Source: Heliopora coerulea
Taxonomy: Eukaryota > Cnidaria > Anthozoa > Scleralcyonacea > Helioporidae
Direction: 5' to 3'
Assembly: GCA_030142905.1 (NCBI GenBank)
Contig: JASJOG010000029.1
Coordinates: 2,073,001 to 2,137,000, forward strand
Length of the DNA stretch: 64,000 bases
Shown here: positions 46,721 to 56,493 of the stretch, one piece after another
Numbering within the stretch: position 1 is the first letter of the stretch
Layout: each line of letters begins with the position of its first letter
Notes under the pieces: generated by a model
Databases searched by the model: none
The model's input: the letters and a program-made list of their open reading frames with translations, nothing else
What the model was told of the DNA's origin: nothing
Made by a program: the position numbers and the translations under genes

Positions 46721-48600
46721 GAATCAAGTGCAAATTGCAAAATAAAACAAACCCGAAAGTATTTACCTTCTTGAAATTTCAGATTTCCTACGCTGTTCGT
46801 TCTTAGAACACCATTCTTATACGAAGGAGGTCTGAATTAACTGTCAATCCGGAATGAAACTTGATGCAGATTCATGTAAACACCCCTTTAGACAAGCAAG
46901 GACTAACGCATAATAAATTTGTTTAAAAGCAATAAAATCTGTAAAATGTGATTATCGTGTCCTGGTACGGTTTGTAAAAGCTATGAATGGTTATTTTACG
47001 TGACAAGACATCTTATTTCACTTTATTGGTGTCTTTATTTATACTGCATAAACGCATCAGCTACAAGACCTAATCTCTCCATATGTCAAGTAAGGGCGAC
47101 CCCTCATGGGTGCAGTGTTACTGCAGGAGGAAACAGGAGAATCCCGAAAAAACCTGCGTTTCTTGGCACAGTGAAACAGGACAACACTATTCTCACATGT
47201 GATCAAGGTAGCTTTAACCAGATAAGAGCACGAAGTCGAAATTGAACCCCGGTCATAGTGGCGAGCGACAAGTGCACTACCACTGTGCCACCAGAAGAGG
47301 GGATACGGAGAATATATAGAGTCGGAGAGTTGCTATATGACACCTTTAAAATCATCGTGGCGAAGTTTTAATTTCAAACACTTTTTGAAACTTTTCTTTT
47401 GATATTACTGTATCTTCAAAACGTAATTTGAGGTTCCGCTTGCCTCACAAGGACCAATTTCTGGTTGTTTTAGCATCCGAAGGCTAAAAAAATTTGGTTT
47501 TCAAAATCCCAGTCGATCATACACCTGCAGCAGGCAATCATACCGTAGCAATGACAAATACCTTTCGTGAGGAGTGGTTACTTTGAACAATTAAGGGAGA
47601 TGGTTGCAGGTAGAAACAGTGAATCCCGTAAACAATTCTATCGGTGACCTTTCACTAAAGCCAAATTTCGCTAAAGCAGTAAGTATTTTCAAGTTATTCA
47701 CTTGTATTGAAATTGAAGTCACTAGTCATTGATTTTGTTTCGGAGTTACGCATGATATTTAATATATATCTGTTCAACAACTCCCTAATTAGGGATTGCT
47801 CGATGTTATTTTCAAACTATGTATTACGAATAAAAAATTTTAAGAACCTGGTAGCATTCCTATGGAGAATTAACCTTGAAGTACCATGAAGTTTCAAAAT
47901 ATCGTCCAGTCTAGTATAGTGAGGATATATGTTGAATATTTGCTATGTCTACCCGATTGTCTCCACTGCGTTGTCAACGACATTTTTACAATATCCAGCA
48001 ACGAAAGTAGCCCAAATGAGTGGTTGAAGGAATGCATCACTCGAAGACTGACACGTCGCATGAAAGTGAAGTTCGCCAGGTTAAAATATGTCTCCCTGAA
48101 GTACTTTGTTGATTGGAGTAACCACATGAAACATTTCCTGCAGGCATTAATATTTTTTCGCTATAAATTTTATTCTTTGGTTTCTTCTGGTCTTTGTTCA
48201 TAGCATGACCTTCGAAAGGCCTTTACACACTGTACAAGCCAATTCTTGTGGTTGGTTGGCGCCGGCTAGCGAGGACTCAGGGGCGTGATGAGTCTTCAAA
48301 TAAAACTACGAATAAGGAACATGTGAAGGAGTCCAGGGGCAGATTCACGAATGCAAGATGTGTCTTGGGGAGAAGCAATATTTGATCAAATTTGACTTGG
48401 CGAGAAATAAACACTTCACCTAACATTGAGATTTTTATTACAAGTTTGAATCATACGGAATGGCTATTCCAGTTTTCCAAAATATAATCTTCAATCTGCA
48501 CTATAATGGCTAATGACTGGCACTATGCCCATGGAAAGTAGTAGGGGTGTATGATAACCTACAGGCTGTGACAATCGCTTGTCCCCTCCATAGTATATGC
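46721..48600. other. 1.9 kb without a supported gene, with one SINE
   Basis: AT-rich sequence beyond the end of unit B. Apart from the SINE at 47085-47300, only frames below 110 codons without any known motif are present. Confidence 0.5.
47085..47300 (-). mobile_element. tRNA-derived SINE, copy 3
   Basis: Minus-strand copy of the family at 34975: TGGTGGCACAGTGGTAG (A box), GGTTCAATTTCG-type B box, then TGATCACATGTGAGAATAG and CACTGCACCCATGAGG in the same order. Confidence 0.85.
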
Positions 48601-48639
48601 CTATGTGCGTTAAGCGCTGATACTACTCGAAGTTAAAGT

Positions 48640-48912
48640 TTAAGTCTGTGCCTGTTGTGGAATACAAGAAGAGACTGAGACTGTGACTGTTCCTGAATTT
48701 GTAAAAGTTGGTGGTACTGAACTCACTGAAGTTATAGAAGGTTGGACATTAGTTGACGAAGCCACTGCCAGAGTTGTGCTTGTCGGTAGTTTTACTGATG
48801 CGGAAGTAGAAGCAATCGTATTCGTGAATGAAGTTATTTTCTTTGACTTCCTTCCATCTAAAGGCAGGAGAGTTTTCTCCTTTTCCTTCCTTTTTTGAGC
48901 TCCTGACTTCAT
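48640..48912 (-). pseudogene. Possible N-terminal fragment of a hAT/ZMYM-type transposase
   Basis: A 90-codon frame starts MKSGAQKRKEKEKT, followed by a basic KSKKITSF stretch and a Ser/Thr-rich tail. The opening resembles the N-terminus of TTF zinc finger hAT transposases, but no zinc finger or catalytic domain follows. I cannot exclude an unrelated low-complexity frame. Confidence 0.35.
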
Positions 48913-49120
48913 AGTTCATAATATAGCATATATCAGAGGTTCGTTACTACTTACTTTGTTCAATTCAACAGATGAAAAAGAATACAATACACGGAAATAT
49001 TAAATAACTCGTTTGTGGTATTTGGTGAATCTGCGCATGTTTTCGGTCAATGCAAAGGTTGCAGAAAAGTGGCTTCCGCTTCCACTTCCAAAAACTATGA
49101 CCAGCCGACAACTTCAAAAA

Positions 49121-49837
49121 GTATAAAATAAAACATATTCCAAAGAATAAAGTCATCTTGAGAATTCAAGATATGAGTCAATTCAAGATAAAACTATTGT
49201 TGAAACTGTGATATTTCGACTTTATTTGAAAGTCATCTTCAGACAGAATGATAATTACAATAACATGCCAGAGTCTATATACAGGAGGTGTGATGACATC
49301 ATCGAAACGGCTTTCGGAAACACTACCGCTAATCCCTAATTTACATGCTGAGATGTTGAGACGCTAGGTGCTAATTATAAATTCTCACCACCATTAATAA
49401 AGCGGTTGAGCGTGAATAGAACTATCGGGCTAAATGATAACAAGTGTGCATAATATCTAATTAATCTCAAAGCTAGCAAAGAACTCAACCTTTTTAATTG
49501 GATATTATGCACACTTGTTATCAGTTAGCCCGATAGTTCTATTCACGCTCAACCGCTTTATTAATGGTGGTGAGAATTTATAATTAGCACCTAGCGTCTC
49601 AACATCTCAGCATGTAAATTAGGGATTAGCGGTAGTGTTTCCGAATGCCGTTTCGATGATGTCATCACACCTCCTGTATATAGACTCTGGCATGTTATTG
49701 TAATTATCATTCTGTCTGAAGATGACTTTGAAATAAAGTCGAAATATCACAGTTTCGACAATAGTTTTATCTTGAATTGACTCATATCTTGAATTCTCAA
49801 GATGACTTTATTCTTTGGAATATGTTTTATTTTATAC
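49121..49837. repeat. 717 bp near-perfect palindrome (337 bp arms, 43 bp loop)
   Basis: GTATAAAATAAAACATATTC at 49121 is mirrored by its reverse complement ending at 49837, and the arms stay matched to GATAACAAGTGTGCATAATATC at 49457 and its partner at 49501. I count only about five mismatches by eye. The arms have no coding capacity. Both flanks hold a CTTCCACTTCCA phrase (49079-49090 and 49838-49848), but 30 bp lie between the left phrase and the arm, so it is at best a displaced target duplication. Confidence 0.95.
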
Positions 49838-51197
49838 TTCCACTTCCAGACAGGAACTTGTCGGTAGCCTGTGTTGTTCTGGCAATCTGTATTTTCCCAC
49901 GCCTGTCAATCATCTTTTAACCCCGGGATGAAATTTTTTTAGTGCGATGACTTGGAATTTTTCAGCCGGAACTTAAAATCTCCTTGTAATCAACCTCTGA
50001 ATCTGGTTTGTTTCTCTTCAAATCAGCAACGAAATTTTCCAGGCAAAACTCGCCAGTCTGTACGAAAGACTTAAGGCTATTTTCCACCAAACGAATTTTA
50101 TCCCCTGAATCGACATTTCTTTTGTGCAAATTCACTAGGTTACTCATTAGTAACAGTCAAAAGCCAATGAGGCCAAAGAAAAAGTCGCCTCGCGCAATAA
50201 TATACGTTAAGTGAAAAACTGCGCTTATTGCACTTCCAAACAGCTAATCAGCGCGCGACATTTTTGCTCAGCGCCCGGATAACGAGCGAAGGATAATAAT
50301 AATACAATTTACTTTTGGTGCTACTCTTTTTGTTCACGTTGTAGGCAAGCAAAAAGGATGTAGATATATTAACAAGGAGGTATTTGGAGTAGTTGAGTAG
50401 TGTTTATAGTGATATTTTATTTTAAAAACATTTTGTCGTTTTTCCAGCTCGGAAATAGCTCTTCAGATGGCCCATCTGGGACGCTGAATCGGGACTTTAT
50501 TGTACGTTTTTCATTGTAGTGTTTTGTGATAAACTGCTGCAGTGAAACTCATAATTTGTCATAGCGAAACACGTGAATAAGAGTCCCATAAACATTCAAA
50601 TAAGAGAGTTTAAGCAAATATTGCGGCGACGTCTCCAGCAAATTATTCTCACAACTTTAATGGTCATTCAATACGAAAGGAACGATGAATTTGCAGTCGC
50701 GAGATTATTTTCAACTCCACCAAGTCCTTACTTCTACTCAGTGTGTCGTCGAGAACATTTCCAGGGTTCCACGATTACGTTGACACACAATAGAGAAGAG
50801 TTTCAGAGGCGTAAACAACATTCGTAATTCATTACAAAGTCGCTGGAATGTCATTCCAGACTATTCAAGTAAAGTTGCGTAAAATTACTTTCTTAAATGC
50901 CGTCGCCGAACGAACTTGCTTAATCTCCCTATTGTCCTCGGGATCATAACGTTCCACTATTAACTCTGAATTTGATTCCATCATGTCCAATATTAACGAA
51001 TTATTTATGGAAGATAACCATAAATAATCTAACCGCGTACAACTGACTCGTTGCGAAATAGCAAATCAAAGCTTTGGAAATTCATAAAATTGCCATACGA
51101 AAATAAATAGACAAGCGCACGCAATGTATTGGATTGATTGGCACTGACTCTTTAGCTAAACTCTCGTTTTGATTGAAAATATAGATACAGTCCCACT
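49838..51197. other. Upstream region of the terpene cyclase gene
   Basis: 1.36 kb between the palindrome and the cyclase start. No gene or clear element is seen. The cyclase ATG at 51198 has A at -3 (CACTATGT). No convincing TATA box sits at the usual distance. The regulatory input is unknown. Confidence 0.5.
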
Positions 51198-52430
51198 ATG
51201 TCGTGCTCTAAGGAGGTCCGAGCTCCACGCAAGTGGGTACAACGCCAAAGGGAAATGCAAAAGGTAAAAGTCGATGATAACCTTATATCCATGGACGAGC
51301 TGATTGAATTAGTTGTTGAGTGCGGTTTGTGCGATGAAGCGAGCGTTCATAAGATGTACGAGCGGACGAACACATATCAATTCATGTGGACTCTTATTCC
51401 CACCGTTCCATCTGATCAATGGCAGTTTGAAATTTTTAAAACTAGCCTGCACTTTCTCTGTGCTCTGTTTCTCGTCGATGATGCAGTTGAAAGTTACAGT
51501 GAAAAGCAGATGAAGGAGATGAGCGATGCTTACGACATGCTGGAGAAACAAGTATGTGAAAAATTCCCATGCTTCCCATCCATCAACGAAATGAAGCAGT
51601 CACTGAAGCATTTGAATAACCCGTTTGATATAGCCTCTATCACTTTTTGTATGCACTACGTCAACAAGATAGCATCAGTCCTTGTAAATGAAGGAAGTAC
51701 TCCTCAGAATGTAGTGTACAACTTTAGACGGAGAACGTCTAATGCGATATCAATCAGCTTCCAGGCCGTCCTGATTAAAGCAAAACTGGGGAGCAATGTC
51801 ACTGGCGACGAAATGTTATGGAGACGAGTTTATGATGGTCTTGTTATTCTATTTTACCAATTCGGAGAATTGGTATTAGGTTTAACGAAAAACACTGAAA
51901 AATATATGACAGTCATTACCGAGCTACGTTTGCTAGGCTGTTTATATTGCATCGTGATTAATGATTTGTACTCATACCATCGAGACAAGCTGGTTTCGTC
52001 GGACAATATTATCAAAACATGGTTACTTGGAAAGACTGTGTCTAATTTGTCCGAGGCCTCCTCAAGATGTTGTGAAATCCTCGATGCTGTCATGCAGTAT
52101 ATGCATGAAAGAGTGGAGCGGATCCGACAAAGTCATCCAGGCTGCCCAGAGCTTGAAGCTTTGTTAGAAACAACAGTTTACACAACCGTTGGTTGGATTT
52201 TTGCTCATACAGCTGTTGTTCCAAGATATGCCGAATCACCTCTCAAAGTTCATCTGGTGGAAGTGGAAGAAAGTGAGTTGCATACTTGGTTTTGTGAAAA
52301 AAATCATTATGGACGGAGTGTTATCGAAAAGTTCTTGAAAGCTGTGAATGACGAAAAGCACAAAGGAATTCTGGACGCCTTATCAGGGTTTGTCGATGGA
52401 CGTGGGCAGCTTCTTAAAACTCAGTTGTGA
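51198..52430 (+). CDS. Class I terpene cyclase (octocoral type)
   Basis: An intact, intron-free 410-residue protein. It should ionise a prenyl diphosphate (chain length not readable) with Mg2+ and cyclise it to a terpene scaffold. Visible hallmarks are the aspartate-rich motif LFLVDDAVES (D94, D95, E98), a diphosphate-sensor arginine at 209 (WRRVYDG) 46 residues before the second metal motif, the NSE motif VINDLYSYHRD (N255, S259, D263), and the C-terminal RY pair (R343, Y344). All spacings fit the single-domain class I fold of microbial and octocoral cyclases. The protein has no signal peptide and no class II DxDD domain, so it is probably cytosolic. The start at 51198 is the first ATG of the frame and has A at -3. 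Neighbours are two decayed P450 genes, the nearer 11.8 kb upstream, and a hAT transposon 1.4 kb downstream. It is the only undamaged host gene in the window. Substrate and product cannot be named from sequence. Confidence 0.93.
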   Translation: MSCSKEVRAPRKWVQRQREMQKVKVDDNLISMDELIELVVECGLCDEASVHKMYERTNTYQFMWTLIPTVPSDQWQFEIFKTSLHFLCALFLVDDAVESYSEKQMKEMSDAYDMLEKQVCEKFPCFPSINEMKQSLKHLNNPFDIASITFCMHYVNKIASVLVNEGSTPQNVVYNFRRRTSNAISISFQAVLIKAKLGSNVTGDEMLWRRVYDGLVILFYQFGELVLGLTKNTEKYMTVITELRLLGCLYCIVINDLYSYHRDKLVSSDNIIKTWLLGKTVSNLSEASSRCCEILDAVMQYMHERVERIRQSHPGCPELEALLETTVYTTVGWIFAHTAVVPRYAESPLKVHLVEVEESELHTWFCEKNHYGRSVIEKFLKAVNDEKHKGILDALSGFVDGRGQLLKTQL

Positions 52431-53851
52431 GCATAATGCGTCTTCAAAACTTCCAAAGGGTACTAAATAATTGAACTAGAACGTAAACGGTAAAATTTCT
52501 GTGAGGATGATTATCAGGAAATAAGAGGATTTAATTTTTCGGTAAAAATTAAGCACGAACTTTGAATAAGAATAATTATAACAATTGCATCGGGGTTTTT
52601 TGTCAGGGGATATTGAGTTCTAACAATCAGCTGTATTATGTATGCTTGAAAATTTAATTTAAAATCCATATAAATTTGAAGAAGATTTAAGTTTCAAGGA
52701 CACTGGATGCTCTGTTTTTACTTTAATATTTGATGTAAGTCATGATTACCACACAACTCAACCAAGTCCGCGGTATTGTTGGAATGGGGGCCAAGGGGAT
52801 GTAATTCAAGATGAATCGACAAACTATATAAAACATACTCTTGTAAAGTGTCTATTTATACTGGATAACCTTATCAGTTAGCTAAGCTTTTCTCTATAGG
52901 GGTCCAGTAAGTGCTAGCCCTCATGGGTCCAGTGTTAGAACAGGTGGAGACCGGAGTAACCCGGAGAAAACCTGCAGTGCTTGGTAGAGTCAAACTGGAC
53001 AACTCTCTTCTCGGAAATGACTAAGTTAACTTTAATTGGATAACTGCACTGAACCGGAATCGAACCCTAGCCTCAGTGGTGAAAGACACGTGTCCTACCA
53101 CTGTGCCACCATCATCCCACTTGTATTCTACGTCACTACCGTATACGTCTACTTCATGGTCACAATACTTGACTCGCTTTTTTTCAAATTGCTAAGTCTA
53201 CAGTTCATACAAAAATATTACAACAAAAGCGAGAAAATATTAGGATAAGTCCAAAATAACAACTTTAATAATCTGTGTCGTTGAAGGAAATCGGTATGTA
53301 GCTCGAAAAACTCAATTAGAAATCGTCGGAACTTTTTTTAAGTAATTAGAGCAAATTTCGTATTCAATGTCTGTTACTGAACAACATTATATTGGCGTTA
53401 TTTACACACTATTTCACCAGTAAACTATTGACAAAACCTAAAAAAGTTGCCACTCTATCTTAACCTATTCTAATAAACACAGAGTTTTGCAGTGTTACTG
53501 TGGTAATAATAAAAGTGTTTTATTTTGTTTGAGTTTTGATTTAGTTTATGTATGCCTGTGACTTCATGACTGTTATGAGGTTATTTGAAAGTTTTGGTTC
53601 TTTATAGTCCTATGAATTTTACATGTGATTTGTTTTCGGAATAAATAAGGAAAAATATCCCTTTGCTATGTTGCCATGATGTACCGACGGTTTACTAAAA
53701 TCTACCGAGGGACTTGGAATGATCATGGCTTGGGGTACACGACCTTCCGGTCGCCCTCTTGGTACGCAACTGGAACTCGATCATATTACTTCGAAAATGA
53801 TTCCCCATAAATCAAGTTAATATTTTAAAAATCTTGTTATGTTCTTACATA
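52431..53851. other. 3' flank of the cyclase gene with a SINE
   Basis: AT-rich region without coding potential. No AATAAA is found within 500 bp of the stop codon; the first good AATAAA-like signal is near 53640. A SINE copy lies at 52900-53120. Confidence 0.5.
52900..53120 (-). mobile_element. tRNA-derived SINE, copy 4
   Basis: The clearest copy of the family. On the minus strand it has GATGGTGGCACAGTGGTAGG (A box), GGGTTCGATTCCGG (B box), then GTTTGACTCTACCAAGCAC, TTTCTCCGGGTTACTCCGG and CACTGGACCCATGAGG. Confidence 0.9.
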
Positions 53852-54257
53852 ATAAATAGTTGGCTTAGACGCAAGTTGCTCGGAAGTTCCTTAAAAGTTG
53901 CTCGAAAATTGTAAAAAAGTTGCCTAACAGTTGCCAATTTTTCCAAAAGTTGCTCAAAAGTTGCCAATTTTCAAAAAAGTTGCCCAAAAGTAGTTCGTAT
54001 TTTGCTCTTTTTTTCCTCACAGTTTAGGTACTGGCGCAGCTTAAATTATGCAGAATTCCTTTTTTTTGCGATTTCTTTAAACAGCATTTCTCTTAACAAA
54101 AAATCAACAATCCTATTTCTTTCTTATAACAAAACTAGATTAGAAACAAAAACTGACCAGATTTCAGTCACAAATAGCCAGTTGGATGTACAAGAATCCT
54201 CGTTTTTCCATCTTAGAGGACTAGTATCAATAACTGATTATGCATATAGACAGTCTT

Positions 54258-55676
54258 TTATGGTACCAAGAACTTTTTCCTCTGGTTATCATTGTAGCAT
54301 AGCATCACTGACGCCTTTACGGTTTCCTCTAAGGCATTCTCCTGTTGGTCAGTGAAAAAGTTTTTAATAATGCTGAAAACTCGTTCAGCGGAAGCAGAAC
54401 TTGGTTGCACCGAAAGGATTTTCTTCACAACCGATGACCAGTTAAGCAGGCTAGCTTCATACCTTGCCCACCATTGGACCTTTTCGTCTTCAGTTTCTGT
54501 TTGTGTACCATCTGCACTTGCTAGATAACGGGGAAGTTCATCGGAACGTCCAGTAATGACTGCATCATTGTCAAGGAAGCTAAAATTCCTCAGCTCGTGC
54601 AAAGAAGCGGCTGTGGGGCGAAGCTGTTGCACCTGGACGGGGCAGCACAATCTGGCACTTCTAAAGGCATGGACAAGATCATGAAGCTTTTGACTAAACT
54701 TCCTTTGATAAAACTGTAACCCCGGAGTTATGCAGACCTTTGCCTTAGCTACGAGTCGATTGTAAACAGGCACGTTGTCATCTACCTGACTGCGAGCCAC
54801 TCCCTCAACATTTGGGTATGTATCTATTGCTACACAATAGGACACAATAGCTATGCGTTCATAGCAGCTAAATATTAGGGACCCATCCCCTTCCAAATAG
54901 TAAGCAGCCGAAACAGAGTGGGCTCCTCCATCTACCAAAGCTGCCAGTTCTAGTTCAAGATCTGCAGCGTTATTTGGATTGTCAAAGATCTCCACAAGGT
55001 GCCTCCTAGTAGCCGGAGCAAGATGCTCATTCTTCTTCAAAAAGGGCTCTACATCTGCAAAGTACTCCATCACTTGCTTCAACACTTCCCACTTGTTCCA
55101 CCATCGGGTTGGGCTATAGGACCGTATTGCTGTCCCAGTTCTAGCCTTCCAGGCAAGGCTTACAGCAGAGCTATGTGAAAACATGCTCACCCAGTAACGT
55201 GCAAATGTATCAAGGACACGGAACTCGAAGTGCTTCCCAACATTATCGATAGTGTGCGAAAAGCAGGTTACATCGAGCAGCTGTGGAAAATAGAATCTCA
55301 CTTGCTGCAATGCTGCCTGGTTGACAGCTGCCCCATCTTTCATGGCAACAAGTAAATCATCGGGACGAATAGCGAAATCCGCGGCTAAGGCCTTAATCAG
55401 ACACTGGGCGAGCTCATTTGCTTTTAAGCTCTTTGCCAATGTTTGAAGCCTTACTAATCTTTGTTGAACATTCCACTCACTGTCCACGAATCGCACTTTT
55501 ATAGCCCGAGCCTCACCCAGACGTATGCTTCCATCAAAAATAACGGAGCATGCCTGTGCCACAGAAAGTTCCGTCTTCAGTATTTCCTTTTCTTTCTCGT
55601 GGACAGAGGGGATCAACTGTCTTAGGTGAGTCTGTGAAGCCAGTCTATGTCTGTACTTCTCTAGGAACGAACGCAA
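54258..55676 (-). CDS. hAT transposase catalytic and dimerisation domains
   Basis: 472 codons open from 55676. The likely RNase H-like catalytic residues are D48 (VIFDGSIR), D114 (AMKDGAAVN) and E431 (ASAERVFS). The CxxH motif CFSH (138-141) and the RW pair (191-192) are the usual hAT marks. The end (SSASAERVFSIIKNFF and ALEETVKASVML) is the hAT dimerisation region. It acts in the nucleus to cut and paste this element. The preceding BED-finger frame overlaps its start and stands one base out of phase, so the full protein would need one frameshift correction or an intron. I judge the catalytic part complete. The annotated start is only the first Met; translation probably begins at 56194 in the parent element. 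Confidence 0.85.
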   Translation of the reverse strand: MRSFLEKYRHRLASQTHLRQLIPSVHEKEKEILKTELSVAQACSVIFDGSIRLGEARAIKVRFVDSEWNVQQRLVRLQTLAKSLKANELAQCLIKALAADFAIRPDDLLVAMKDGAAVNQAALQQVRFYFPQLLDVTCFSHTIDNVGKHFEFRVLDTFARYWVSMFSHSSAVSLAWKARTGTAIRSYSPTRWWNKWEVLKQVMEYFADVEPFLKKNEHLAPATRRHLVEIFDNPNNAADLELELAALVDGGAHSVSAAYYLEGDGSLIFSCYERIAIVSYCVAIDTYPNVEGVARSQVDDNVPVYNRLVAKAKVCITPGLQFYQRKFSQKLHDLVHAFRSARLCCPVQVQQLRPTAASLHELRNFSFLDNDAVITGRSDELPRYLASADGTQTETEDEKVQWWARYEASLLNWSSVVKKILSVQPSSASAERVFSIIKNFFTDQQENALEETVKASVMLCYNDNQRKKFLVP

Positions 55677-56194
55677 ACAATTTTTGTCAGAGGGATTCCG
55701 GCAGCCAGAAAACTTTCAACCAAGTCGAAGCGATAAACTCTCATATTGTGAGGCAATGTCTCACCTTTTGAGTTGTTTGCTTTATCATTCCTCGCAAGAA
55801 ATTGCAGAAGTGACTGGTCTTTCTTCTTGCTTATTTCTATAGCTTTCTTTGCTTGAACGTGTTTTCCAGATGCAATGTACTTTTTAACAGTGCTCTTCTT
55901 CTTGCTTATAGTTTCCTTACAAGCATTACATCTTAGCCAGTTACCTTCTGTGACAGTAAGATGTTCATTTTTGTGTTGTTGGACTCCTTGCCACGCGCTC
56001 ACTTTTGGGTCATTTTTGCCACGAGTAGAACAACTTTTTCCAGCTGGATTCGTCTGAATTTTCCGCTTTCGTGAAATGACAGACTTATCTGGAACACTCA
56101 AGTTTGCTCCGAGCCTTTGGGCATCTCCAATAGGATCATTTTCATCCAAAGTGAGGTCGGAAAGGTCAGAGTTGGAATCAACATTAGCCGCCAT
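55661..56194 (-). CDS. BED zinc finger part of the hAT transposase
   Basis: From ATG at 56194 the frame gives MAANVDSNSDLSDLTLDEND, an acidic N-terminus, then a BED-type finger (WLRCNACKETISKKKSTVKKY, then SGKHVQAKK) that binds transposon ends. The frame ends at 55661 just after LTKIVCVRS, while the sister frame starting at 55676 continues the homologous sequence. A single-base slip near 55675-55680 separates them. Confidence 0.8.
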   Translation of the reverse strand: MAANVDSNSDLSDLTLDENDPIGDAQRLGANLSVPDKSVISRKRKIQTNPAGKSCSTRGKNDPKVSAWQGVQQHKNEHLTVTEGNWLRCNACKETISKKKSTVKKYIASGKHVQAKKAIEISKKKDQSLLQFLARNDKANNSKGETLPHNMRVYRFDLVESFLAAGIPLTKIVCVRS

Positions 56195-56493
56195 TTTGAA
56201 AAACGCGCTCTTATTGTGTCTTATTGATGATACTGGTGACCTTAAAAAGCAGAGGAAGCCTTTTTCACGCACTCTATAAATCATTTATGCGGTTATTAAG
56301 GAAATAAAATATCTCATATTAATTAAAAGTAAGCCCTTATATCATATATTTATAAATATTTTCTGTATGTTAAACTAAAGTTGCTAGAACTAAGAAAAGC
56401 TGCCAAAAATATCACAACTTGCCCAAAATGTCAAAAGTTGCCCGAAATGTCAAAAGTTGCCAAAAAGTACCGACCAACTTGTGTCTAACCCTA

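Larger units (their letters stand above)
53860..56493 (-). mobile_element. hAT transposon, 2634 bp, almost complete
   Basis: Imperfect ends TTGGCTTAGACGCAAGTTG (left) and TAGGGTTAGACACAAGTTG (right, reverse complement) enclose the element. ATAAATAG is duplicated at 53852-53859 and 56494-56501. Sub-terminal AAAGTTGCC repeats fill both ends (53880-53995, 56390-56465), as seen in hAT elements where they bind transposase. A BED finger frame and a transposase frame fill the middle, one frameshift apart. Confidence 0.92.

Noticed and set aside
47886..48203. 105-codon plus-strand frame
   Set aside because: No motif, no splice or neighbour support, and overlaps a frame on the other strand.
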